A DNA stretch of 64,000 nucleotides from Nymphaea colorata (lineage: Eukaryota > Streptophyta > Magnoliopsida > Nymphaeales > Nymphaeaceae), in contig NC_045138.2 of NCBI RefSeq assembly GCF_008831285.2, forward strand, positions 19,749,934 to 19,813,933, given 5' to 3'. Position numbers and translations under genes: made by a program. This document shows positions 13,001 to 25,000 of this stretch, piece after piece. Position 1 is the stretch's first letter, and each line of letters begins with the position of its first letter. A model generated the notes under the pieces. That model ran no database searches. It worked only from the letters and a program-made list of their open reading frames with translations, and had not been told where the DNA came from.

Positions 13001-16000
13001 TTTATTTAGACCATTTTCTTGATGTAAAATAAGTATTTCACTTATAATTATAATAAATGATTGCTATTACTTTAATTGAAAAAAGCTGATTCAAGCAAAT
13101 GTTACCAATTGAGACATTGTATCAGCCGGTGTTTGGAAGTTTTTGTTATTTGTATCTGCATCATTTTATTGAGTGGCTTGGCCGACACAATGCATATCGG
13201 CTATATGCACCAACAGTGATAACACTGTTCAATGCTCTAATTCTTTTTTATATTCTAAATATAACTATAAAGATCATTTTAGTGAGGTACTAGCCTCTCC
13301 AAGTGAAATTCAGTTGATTTTGTGATTGGCTACTTTGAATCTTCATTCTGCTTATGGGATTCACTGACTTTGTTGTCAGTCCTAACATGTTACGACCACC
13401 GTCCTAATTTTCAAGCTTTTTGATGGAAATTAGAATTGATTTAGGAATTTTTGTGATGTTGTAACTTTAGTTCTCATTTTGAGCTAGTTTAAGGTTTAGA
13501 GACATTAACTAATGAACTAAATTGTGATACTGCTGTTTGGAAGCACTATATTATTCAGTCTCTTCATTTGAATTAGATGTTCCTGGCTTCTGTCCAGAAC
13601 CTAATTGGTCATTTTCTTGTGCTATAAAGCTCAAAGAACGCGCAGTAGTTTATGTTTTCCATCTAGAATAAGATAGTAGCAAGAATTTGGAAATACAATG
13701 TCATGTATGTCAGAGGCGACCATTCCCTTAAGTTTTGTTTGGTCAAAAGTTATAACTTGAAAGCATGTGACTTTACTGGATCATATTTTTGTTGTACAAG
13801 GGTTATTGACTATCAAATATTCAGAAAACTTACTTCCTGAAATGACTCAGAAATCAAAAGATCTTCAAAAATATGTGATGTTGTAGGTCTTGAGCTATGA
13901 TGGTTTGCATCCCCCTGATTCATTGGCAATAACAGCAGCTGGAATTGCGGTGTAAGTAGTATCTACATCATGCCTCCTAATCATTATTTTGTTTTAATAT
14001 TTTTAATTTGGTATTGGAACTTAATTTGAGTTATTTCTCTAGTCTGTTATTCTGTTACTTTTCTATTGTCTAACTTTCTGGTACCTGTTTTAACTGGTGC
14101 AGTGCTCTTTCGGAAGTCCCAATTTCCAAGCCAGTTGCTGGTGTTCGAATTGGTTTGGTTGGTGATCAGTTTATTATAAATCCAACTACTACAGAGATGG
14201 AGAACTCTAAGCTAGACATGTTAGTTGCTGGCACTGATGATGCCATTTTGATGATTGAGGTTATTTTCTGCCTACTACATGAAATTCTAATAGTTCTCAT
14301 CCAAAATGATTAACTTTTCAGATTTATATGCTGCACTTCTAGAATGTTAGATTGCATGAAGTAGATTATGTGTTTAACCATGTTTCCAGATGAGTGAGTT
14401 TCAGCTCATCACCATAATGCCTGAAGCTATTGTTTCGTGGAGCAAGCGTCGAATGCATCTTGCCTTCATCCTAAAAGTGGATTTAGCTAATATTTGACTG
14501 CTTCCTAGGTAAAATGTTGGAGGTTTTTTCAAAAAGTAAAGACAGAAATGTAAAAAACATGTAAAAATCTTTGAATTTTTTGAAAAGTATCATGGTCAGA
14601 AATCAACAAGTTGACACTGAGGATTTTCTTGTTCTTTTTAATGGTTGGATACTTGGATCTTACTATCCAGAGCAACGTTAAGATAAATTTGAAATGCTGG
14701 GACAGCTGACTGTCATGATGATGTGTATGAAATTATTGCACTTATCAGCAGAAAAACAAGTATAGAATGCTCGTTTGCAGCTCCTTCATGCATCTATAGT
14801 CTTACGCATGTAGAGTTTAGGGGATACAAATCTTTATGTGCATGCTTAATGTAACTTAGATTGTAACATTGCCCGTTAAATTCTCAAACTTATTCAAAGT
14901 AACAAGTTTAAAATCCTTGTTTGCAATCTCCTCCATGCATCAATGGTTTATCGATTCTGTACACCTTTTGGCGCAGTTATTGATGTAGTTTTAGATGGTT
15001 ATCTTTTTATGCATGTGCAGCTAGGATGTTGCACATCCACATATGCGATGTTGCATGGCCACTGACAACAGTGTCAGTAGCAGAGACAATGAAATGAGTG
15101 ATAAATGTCGTAAAAGATTAAAACAGTAGATATGTGGATCCTGACCACTTAGGTCAAGGATGAAAAGCAGACAGCTTTTAAACAATATTTTAAACTATGT
15201 CACACGGGTGCGGATGCGATACGGGTCCGGATACGGGGATACGGGTGCGGGTACGGCAATTTTCAAATTTTTTGGATACGCGGACACGGCTAAATTAAAT
15301 ATTCTAAAAAATTAAAAAAACATCAAATTAATAGTTCAATCTTACAAAAAGTTTGATTTATCACAGTATTTGAAAGGGTTGTTGATGGAAATAATTAGAT
15401 GTATCACAAAAAATTGATAAAATGAAAAAAAACATTAAAATTTTAATTTTTTATTTTCTGCCGTGTCCAAGCCGCACCCGCACCCGCGTGTCGAGTGTCG
15501 ACACGGACAGTTGGGCCTTTTTGCCGTGTCTGTGTGACATAGATTTTAAACAAAATATACACATGCTAACATGTTTTTGAATATTAATTTGTTAAAAAAC
15601 ATGCTTTAATTCAAGTTTTTTTATGAAAATTATTGATTTTTTACTATTAAGATTTGATAACTATAAGAGGCATTAATGTTTAATGGTTAAATAAATACAT
15701 TTTTAATAAAAAAAATAACTTAATATATGTGTCCTATTAAAATCACTCTTTAAGGTCATATTTATAAGGTTAAATTGCACAAGAAATACTTTGATGATCT
15801 ATCTTGATTCTTGAGGAAACTACTAATCCTAGAGTGGAGAGGATGATTGTGAAAAGGAGAAACTCAAAAGAAAAAGTAGGTGGAGCTCTTCCTTGCCGAG
15901 TTCTGAGTTTTGGGGCTTGGCAGTGGCCTCCCGCCCACCTCCTGTCACTGGTGGGCAAAGGCGACAGCCTCTCCCTTCCCTCTGACCTCGGCAAGGGGAT

Positions 16001-19000
16001 TTGTCATTGTCTTCCTGATTATTTTTTTTTTAATAAAAGCTAACCTAGGCTGTCCAATTGGATGGCCCACAGCAGCTGAGCAAACACTTGGCTGGGGTCT
16101 AGACTCTAGTGTTATATATATGAGATAGTTGTGTACCCTGAGTTGTCTGGCAAAATCCATGGTCACCGAAGATGGGTGTGGCTGACTCGATCCCAAGACC
16201 ATGAAAGTCCATTTTCTTTTGATGGCAGAAAGTAGAAAAAAAAGTACAGAAGGGTAACTTGAGCTTCCCTCCATGTCTCTCTCTTTGTGTTAGCTTCAGT
16301 TAGGGTAGTGGCACTCCTTTGACTTCCAGCAAGATGGTGGCAGCGGTGGCAATAGGCCTACTCCAGCATCTAAAATGAGGAGAAGAAGAAGGAGGACGGG
16401 TAGGCCTAGACAGCATATGTGTCTTTGTCTTGTACTTTTGATGTAAAAATTTATTCTTTTATGACAAGCAATTCCCACCTTTTTACTTTATCTAGAGCAT
16501 AGTTATCAATGTCATTCTCAGCCATATCTTAAAAGGTCTTATTGACAAATTCTTTTAGTGATGTAACTGCGATAATATCACAATATCTATTGCTCGCTAT
16601 GTTTTAAAAACATTGCAATGTTTTCCTGATACTATTGGCTGACTTCCTGAGACAACAATATCACATTATTTCCAGAATATCAGTGATATTCGTGACTATG
16701 CTATGGAGTCATTTGCTTTCTGTGTTGGTCATAGACCAATCACACTTGTTGCTTTAAAACGTCAGCTCTTTTTCACAGGAATGACTAAGTTTGCTACACG
16801 GAGCTTCCATCTGGGCTAGGAGTGGTACCATTGCGTGCCTACATTCTAGGCTGCGAGCTATGGCTATTCAGAGCCTAGTAAGGATGCAATGAGTTGTTGC
16901 ACACTTGCACTGCTGGTGGAGGCTTAAGTTGCAGTGAACATTACACTATCGTTCCTGGATTTTACAAGTGTTTCAATGTTTCGTTCTTTTGTTGGAAAAA
17001 TTCTAAGTGCTTGGTTCAAAATTCAAATACCCTCCCAGCAGGAATATAGTTGAGCTATGTACAATGTGGACTTACCTCTGCCCTTTCCTTTACTTTCCTA
17101 CCTGTTGATAAGCCTGTGAAGCATATTGCATCAAGAGCAAAATTTTTAAAAAGAAAGACAGGTCCTTTTCACCAATCCTTTTGTTTCCAAGTTGACCTGC
17201 TCATTGCATCTCTGGTAGCCTTTGATGCTTATTCTGGGAGAACTTCCATTTGAAGATGCCATATGGTTTACCCATAGATATGTCACTCTGTGCCGAATTC
17301 TGTGTCAATCAATTCTATCAAGTATGGGAATCCTTTTTAGTCACTTGAAACTCTGATGGGTTACCTATGATCAAACATGTTTTCTCATTGTAAAGTGCCT
17401 GTCATGTGACTTATCCATTTGCAATAGATCTTTCTTTTCAGAAAAGTCGAGGAGGGTTATCATCTTCAAATGCTTCCTTCACTGGAAAAGAAAGGAAATA
17501 ATCTTTGAATGCAACCCTTCTGCAACTTAAGAGCAAAGCCATTGTTACTGTTTGTTTATCTCTGATGGTTTGCAATTTTGAATTCTTCTATGGTATGCCT
17601 TTTCGGTGACTAAAGGAGAAAAGCTCCACATTGTCTGATAGGTCTAACATCAATGTATGGAAAGCTATAAGTAAGTTCATAATTATATGGTTTCAACTTT
17701 CATATCACATTCTGCTGTTATGTTTGTTGTTGAACAGAACTGCTTATCTGATGTTGGTCAACTTAACTTCATTGTATGTCTTGGCCATGGCACTTGTCTC
17801 TCTTAATTTTTGCTTTATTTTTGGCATGTCATACTATTTCTGTAGTGTTTAGTACATAACACACCATTTAATTTGTTTCTGATTTAATAGGATAAAATGA
17901 TACTATGACTTGAAATGATTGCTATAATCGTAAACAAACATGTCTCTGCAGGGTTACTGTGACTTCCTCACAGAGGAGATGCTGTTGAAGGCTGTGGAGC
18001 TTGGACAGGTTTTACTTCACTGATCTACTTCTCACTGCTATACTCTTATAGAGCCTGTTTCTCTTCATGCTGAATATTTGGTTTGTTTTTCGTCTTTAAT
18101 TGTGGAGAATTTCATTATGAGACTTATGTTTCGGTTTTCTCTTCATTTATATGAATATGTGTGTGCATGTGCATGCATTAAGCTTAGAACTTAGAAGTGA
18201 CACTGTTGGCTTTTCTATACTTCAGACTCCCACAGACTCTCTTCATGATTATTAATCATGGTTGGCCTTCTCATTAAGGACATGCTTGGTTGCCTGAAAA
18301 ATTTTGTTGGATGCATAAATTTGGATGTATTTTGAATTTTCAGTTGGCCCCAACCCAGCTGAGAATCCAGAAAATTCAAATACATTGTTTATTAAACCTG
18401 GATAACATATACAGAGTTTGACTTCTACAATTGTATCTGAATTGGGTGTATTGTACCATGTGAACATCCCTCTTCCTGGGACTGGTTACCTGGCAATCGA
18501 ACATACCCTAGGTTCATGCTCATTCTTTCATTTACGGTGACTTCTAGGGTACTTATGACATCATTTCTATCTTATCATTATGTTAGTGCACATATTCTTC
18601 TTGTTTTTGCTATCCTTCTTAGCTATACTTCTCCAAGGTTTCAGTTTTTAATTTTTATATATACATTTTAGTTTGACAAATGAGGGAGTATGTGGTTTGA
18701 AGTCTTGTAGACAATATTTAATGAGAAGGAATAAGTGATGATTAGCTACAATCAAAGATGGAGATAACCAAGAGAACAATAGAATAAAATATGATTGTAT
18801 ACAAAAACTGGCCCTACTCAATAGGTCCGTCCTAAAGCCTTTTTAGTGTCTGGTGCCTAGTTATATACACTACAGTATGGCTCACACTGTAATTTTTCTT
18901 ATTTTAATTACATGCATGGTGTGACATGCTGAACAGCTGGAGTCTCTTTTCAAGTGGGTTATCTTAACTGCCAAATAATAAGGAACACACTGCTAATACC

Positions 19001-22000
19001 AGTTAAAATTTTCCATCCTTCGGAATGCTCCAGGATGAAATATCTCTTGAAGAGGATAAATGCACTAGAAAATTTTCTCACAGGCCGGCCAAGAGGTTAT
19101 CAATTCCTATGGTGAGGGAGGGGGAGATCCCTCATCCACATTTATGGCCTGGAAAGATGCTATAGCAGTTAGTTGTCAAACAAAAACCTGTGATAAGAAA
19201 TACAAGATGACTACATCATCCTTTTGACATGGATGTGCAAGCTAGACAGCCAATCCTCAAGCTTGAGTTCTTCGGGTTTTTTTGCAAAAATGTCTGCCAT
19301 AGGGCTATTTTTGAAACAATGTTTACAGGGATAATTGGTATCTGGGAAGGAGTTATAGTTTCTAAATTTTGAAGGTTAAGCTATCAGCACTTGACCATCC
19401 AAGAAGAACTACCGAACTCCATGGCACTTTTAAGCTGCAATGCTTGACCTAATCCTGATGGATCATTGACTGAGCCTGCAGGGGCCGTCTCTGATTCGTA
19501 ATTTCTCCTTCATGCCAAGCACACACACACACACGAAAAGATGAATGAAAAAAGAACAAACTGGCCTACCTCCACTATGGATTTGCCTGAGAATGGGGTA
19601 CACACTTCCTTCTTGCAGAAACTTTCACCATATGAAGGTACACTTAATCAAAGATTATGCTGTCAATCACAAGTCATATGGCCATGATGGGTTGAGTACA
19701 GGATGGCATTTTGTGTGTGATATAGGTGCACAAATATTGGTTCAAGCTGGTCCTTGGTGTAGCCTAACCTTAACTAGAATACTCTTATATCTCCCCTCAT
19801 GTTGCTTGTCTTAAACAAAGTTTGGCACCTTATGCATAAAATACAAATATTGATGTTTGCTGTATCTTCAATATAGTCTTCATTCAGTTTGAGCACATTT
19901 TATTCATCTTGAATGTCTGTCAAGCATTTCTTCACTTCCAGCTATAAGATCTATTGTGAGAAATTTTCTCTGGACCATAAAAAACTCATACTTAATGCAT
20001 GTGCATAAATCAAAAAGAAAAAAGGGGAATCTGTGATTGAGAGGGCCAAGTTACTATATGTTGGTTTTGTTTTAGATCTTTTCAGTGCCAACTGTTAAGA
20101 TGACTTAAATGCATCAAACAGATATGTGAAGCTTTACAAGAGATTTGCTTTGTGAGAATAAATTTGTTAAAATGACTGCAGCCAATATTGGAAGCTCTTT
20201 TCTATTTATAGTCCTTGTCATATTCAAGTGCAAAACTAAAACCCAGTTACTGTTGGAAAATATTTTTTATGTTTGGCATGAGTTGCACCAGATGCAGCCT
20301 ATCTAAATAATAAACTTACTACTTTTTTTTCTATGTTAATGTGTATCTGGCGGAATGGCTGCCAGCGTCTTCTGAATCTATGTAGATGCCTACTTATGGT
20401 ACACGTGGATTTTAAAATTTAATATCAGGGAGCAGTGCGCACAATATGTGAGGAGGTGCAGGATTTGGTCAAGAGGTGCGGAAAGCCCAAGATGATTGAA
20501 GCGATCACGCTTCCTCCGCCTGAGCTATATAGGCATGTTGAAGTATGGTGCACTTCTTACATATCTTTTTATTGAGGTGGTTTTAATTTGCTAGTTCCAA
20601 GTCCAGCACTCCCTAACTGCAATTTATGTTGGTAATTAGTTGTAACCTGCTTCACTTTCAGTCGCACTGTTACTTTCTTGATATAAATTGTCAAGTTCAT
20701 AGCTGTTGTGATAGTAATCAATATTGTTCTTGACATTTCTCAAAAAGGTACATTTTTCTCAGAAGTTTTTCGAAAAAAATTGTTTCTCTCTTAAAAATCT
20801 TATGAAAAATGTGGAGGATATTGAAGAAATCACAAAATCATGAGTCCTTTATTATCTACTACTTAGAAAAATGTCAAACATTAAAAGGTTTTCATTTTAA
20901 AAAATATATTCTTGGAATATATGCATGCAACTGTATTGCAATAAAAAAGGGAATTATGATGACCTTGTTGCAATAATACTCTGATGCTTATTCTTTCTTA
21001 TATTTATCAAATGCCACAATGTTTTTGTGATATTATTGGGTGGCTTCAAAATGGCAATTATATTGAGAGATATTTGTTACTATAATATTACGTTGTTATG
21101 TGTTATTTATGAAAAGCATGAGAATACTGGGATCTCAATAGTTTTGCTTATATATGTATCCTGCCATGATTCATGGTATGAAACATATGGAGAGGCAGCA
21201 AAAGGGAAATGTAAAATGAATAAAATAAAACATTTTTGTTAATTGTGCAAAGTACAACTGAAGAAATCTGCAGATCATCCACACAAATGACAAAGACGTA
21301 TTACGCCTAGTTTGAACACCTAGACTCACTTCAGTCTTCACCTTAACCTACACTTTCTCTCTCTTCCATGACAGCTTATACATCCTTATGCGTTGTGACT
21401 GCAGGTTCTCACAAGCTGAAAAGTGGTGAAATAAATTATTCTTTTGGTTTGATGATCAAATATCTATAATTACTGTATCATTTACATAGTTATTGTGCCT
21501 TTTTGTTCAGCTTGTTCTGCCTCTTGGATCTTGTTTGCTAAAGAAGATGGGAAATAGGAATATGTAGCTTTCAACAATGTTCTAGAGTGTGTAACACACC
21601 CTGTATCAGTCAAAACAATAGCTAGATACTTAGTTTAACTGAACATAGAAATATCTTACATTTAAAATCAGGAAAAGGCAAGAAAAATTGTTTTCTACAA
21701 AAACAGGTCAGTTGTCACACATAATTATAACAATGAAAATTAAGCAGCTTACTTTCATATGTCACGTAAAGTCGTAACCCATCAAGAAATAAGTTTAAAG
21801 CCTTGTAAATCACGAAATAATCTTGTTTAATATAAATGACAGATGAAAATATGATGATGCAACATCTTCATTTCAATTGTCTCCTTCAAATCGAAATATA
21901 TGTAGGCTCCTGATCATCAACCTCCCTTGCTCCTTTAATATTGAACCATCCAAAGAATATGGTGGCAGTTCTTCTTCACAGCATGCATCCCACATCAAAG

Positions 22001-25000
22001 TGCTCAAGCAGATACACCAACTTGCTTTCTGTGCTTTTCTGCTGAGGTTTTCTTCTAATTGCCTAAAATCAATAAACAGAAGTTGTTAATATATATTGTA
22101 AAATAATTGTATGTCAATGGTTAACTTATAAAACAAGTCTACATTAGCTTATTACTTTTGTCTCGGATTATATATTATCTTGCACATAACCAAGGTCATC
22201 AGTCTTTTATTTTCGAGCCCGTTTTTCTTCTTAGTGTGGATTTGTCAAAAAATATTCCTATTTCTTTCACATCCAGTTGCACTTTATGTTTGACTCGCAA
22301 AACCTTTAAAGATTGGGCAGTCACTCCTAAATCTGTTTGACAGCATATCCAACCAGAAATGAAACACTATGGAAAATAACAAATAAAATAACTAAATTAT
22401 GGTTTGAAAAGTAAATTGAACTTTTGTGTGCAACACTTGGACTCGTTGTTGTTCTATTCTAAATGGCTGCACTTTTTCCTATGTCATCTTGGCAATTGTC
22501 ATATATTTCCTCTCATGATGAATGACATATTGTATGTCAAACTCAGTGATTAAGTCTCACTCACTGCAGTCTAATAAATCCTAATCACTTCTTGGCTTTT
22601 TTAAATGCTGCAAAATATTGTGATGCAGGACTTAAGTAGTATGTGTGAGAATCTTCACTAAAACATCACCGAATCACGTCTCTCCGTCTGAAAATAAGGA
22701 GGATGGAGAATAGAGAATAGAAGAAGGCAATGAAGGTAAGAGAACCGGCGGCCAATGCAGCCACACTATGCTTGATCTCTATTATTAAAACATAAACCTA
22801 ATTAGGTTACAACAAAAAGAGGAATAAAACATGAAGTAATTACAAGAGGTGCCACTACTTAGACGTGAAGACATAAAAACGAAGTGGATCGGGTCTGAAC
22901 AGACCCGATCCAAACCCGATCCCTTTACATTGATGCGTACAGACTTAACAGCCCCCCTCAAGTTGTGCATGAGATTTGATCATGCACAACTTGTTTTTCA
23001 AATCCCAAAAATGCTGCCCTGTAAGACCTTTGGTAAAAAGATCCGCTATTTGTTCACTGGTGGATATATAAGTAGGCAATATCTCGGCTTCTTCAACCTT
23101 CTGACGAATGAAGTGTTGATCAATCTCAATGTGCTTGGTACGATTATGCAAAATGGGGTTGAAGGCAATTTTGATGGCGCTTTGATTGTCGCATAGCAAT
23201 GAGGACTGAACAATAGGTAGATGAAGCTCTCCAAGCAAATGTCGTAACCATGATGCCTCAGCTGTCCCTGCAGCCATTGCTCTATACTCTGCCTCAGTGC
23301 TAGATCGTGCAACGGCACGCTGCTTTTTACTGCTCCAACAAATGAGATTAGAATCAAGAAAAAGGCAGAAACCTGAAACTGAGCGTCTGTCATCAGGATC
23401 TCCTGCCCAGTCTGCATCAGTATAAGTATATATGCTATGTCCAAGAGAAACATTGGGACACTTTGTATAGATCAATCCATCCCCAAGAGTAGCTTTGAGA
23501 TACCGTAAGATCCGCTTAGTAGCATCCATATGTCCTTCTGTGGGTGCATGCATAAATTGAGAGATCTGATTTACAGCATAGGCTATGTCTGGGCGCGTAA
23601 AGGTAAGGTATTGTAACATACCAACAATGCTGCGATAGAAGGTAGGATTTGAATAGGCAGCAGTTCCATCAGAGGCAGCCAATTTAGTGTTTAGAACACT
23701 AGGAGTAGTTATGGGTTTGCAATTAATCATACCTGCCCTGTCCAAAATATCAAGAGTATACTTATGCTGCGTAAGAGTCAATCGATCATTTGCTCTATCA
23801 AGTTCAACACCCAAGAAGTACCGAAGTTCGCCGAGATCTTTCATCTTGAATTCTTGCTGCAACAGATCCTTAACATAAGATATATGAGAAGAAGAATTCC
23901 CAGTTATAACAATATCATCTACATAGATAAGTAACCAAGTGGTAGCTTCTTCGGTATGATACATAAACAAGGAATGATCTAGAGAGCTTCGTAGAAAACC
24001 AGCTTGTTGTATATGATGAGAAAACCGATCGAACCATGATCTAGAAGCTTGCTTCAGCCCATATAAAGACTTGTGTAACTTACAAACCCATTTTTGAGGA
24101 TCATGAGTATTGTAGCCGGGAGGTTGCTCCATGTATACCTCTTCCTTAAGAATCCCATGTAGAAAAGCATTTTTGACATCTAACTGATAAAGAGGCCACC
24201 CATATGAGACTGCAAGAGAAATAATCACACGTATTGTGCCCATAGCAAACACATCCAAAAACACGCAATTCCTCATAGCGTGGCTGCTCTTGATGTAATA
24301 AAAAATATGGGGATTTGCCATCAAGCAAAGCCAATGGCAGTCGATTTATAACATGCACAGCCGTATGAAAAGCCTCAGTCCACAATGTCATGGGTAAGTC
24401 TGTGTCATGCATCATGCTGAGCGCGCTTTCAACAATATGTCTATGTTTCCGTTCAACAATTCCATTTTGCTGAGGAGTATGTGAGCATGAAATCTGTCTA
24501 GTGATCCCATTATCTAGTAGATACTCAGTAAATTCATTAGAAATAAATTCACCACCACCATCACATTGAAAATGCACAATATTACTGGAGTATTTATTTC
24601 GAACCAAGGCATGGAATTGAGTAAACAAACGGAAAACTTCAGATTTGTGTTTCATGAAGTGTATCCAAGTATGTCGAGAATATGAATCTATAAAAATGAC
24701 ATAGTACCTACTCCCAGAAGAAGAGGGAATTGGAGCAGGCCCCCAAACATCAGAATATATGGTGTCAAAAATCCTTGAAGCTATTTTATTAATTGACTGA
24801 AAAGGAAGAGAATGGCTCTTACAAAGATGACAACTCGAGCACATGCTGGACTCACTGACTGAACTCAGACTGGACTTATCTAAGAGTCCGTCTGCAACAA
24901 GACTTCGAACAAAAGACTGACTACAATGAGCTAACCGACCATGCCAAATGGATGGCTTATTATATTCTGCGACATTGACTTCATTATGACTTGAAGAACA

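Noticed and set aside
13600-13900. Alternative PNPase exon upstream of 13887
   Set aside because: The family protein is continuous from exon 5 (ETQILSW) to exon 6 (VLSYDGLH) without extra sequence.
19300-19815. Possible second copia relic in PNPase intron 8 (minus-strand ADIFAKK-like words near 19280)
   Set aside because: Only one short resemblance to the copia ADIFTK motif was seen; no other domain lines up upstream.
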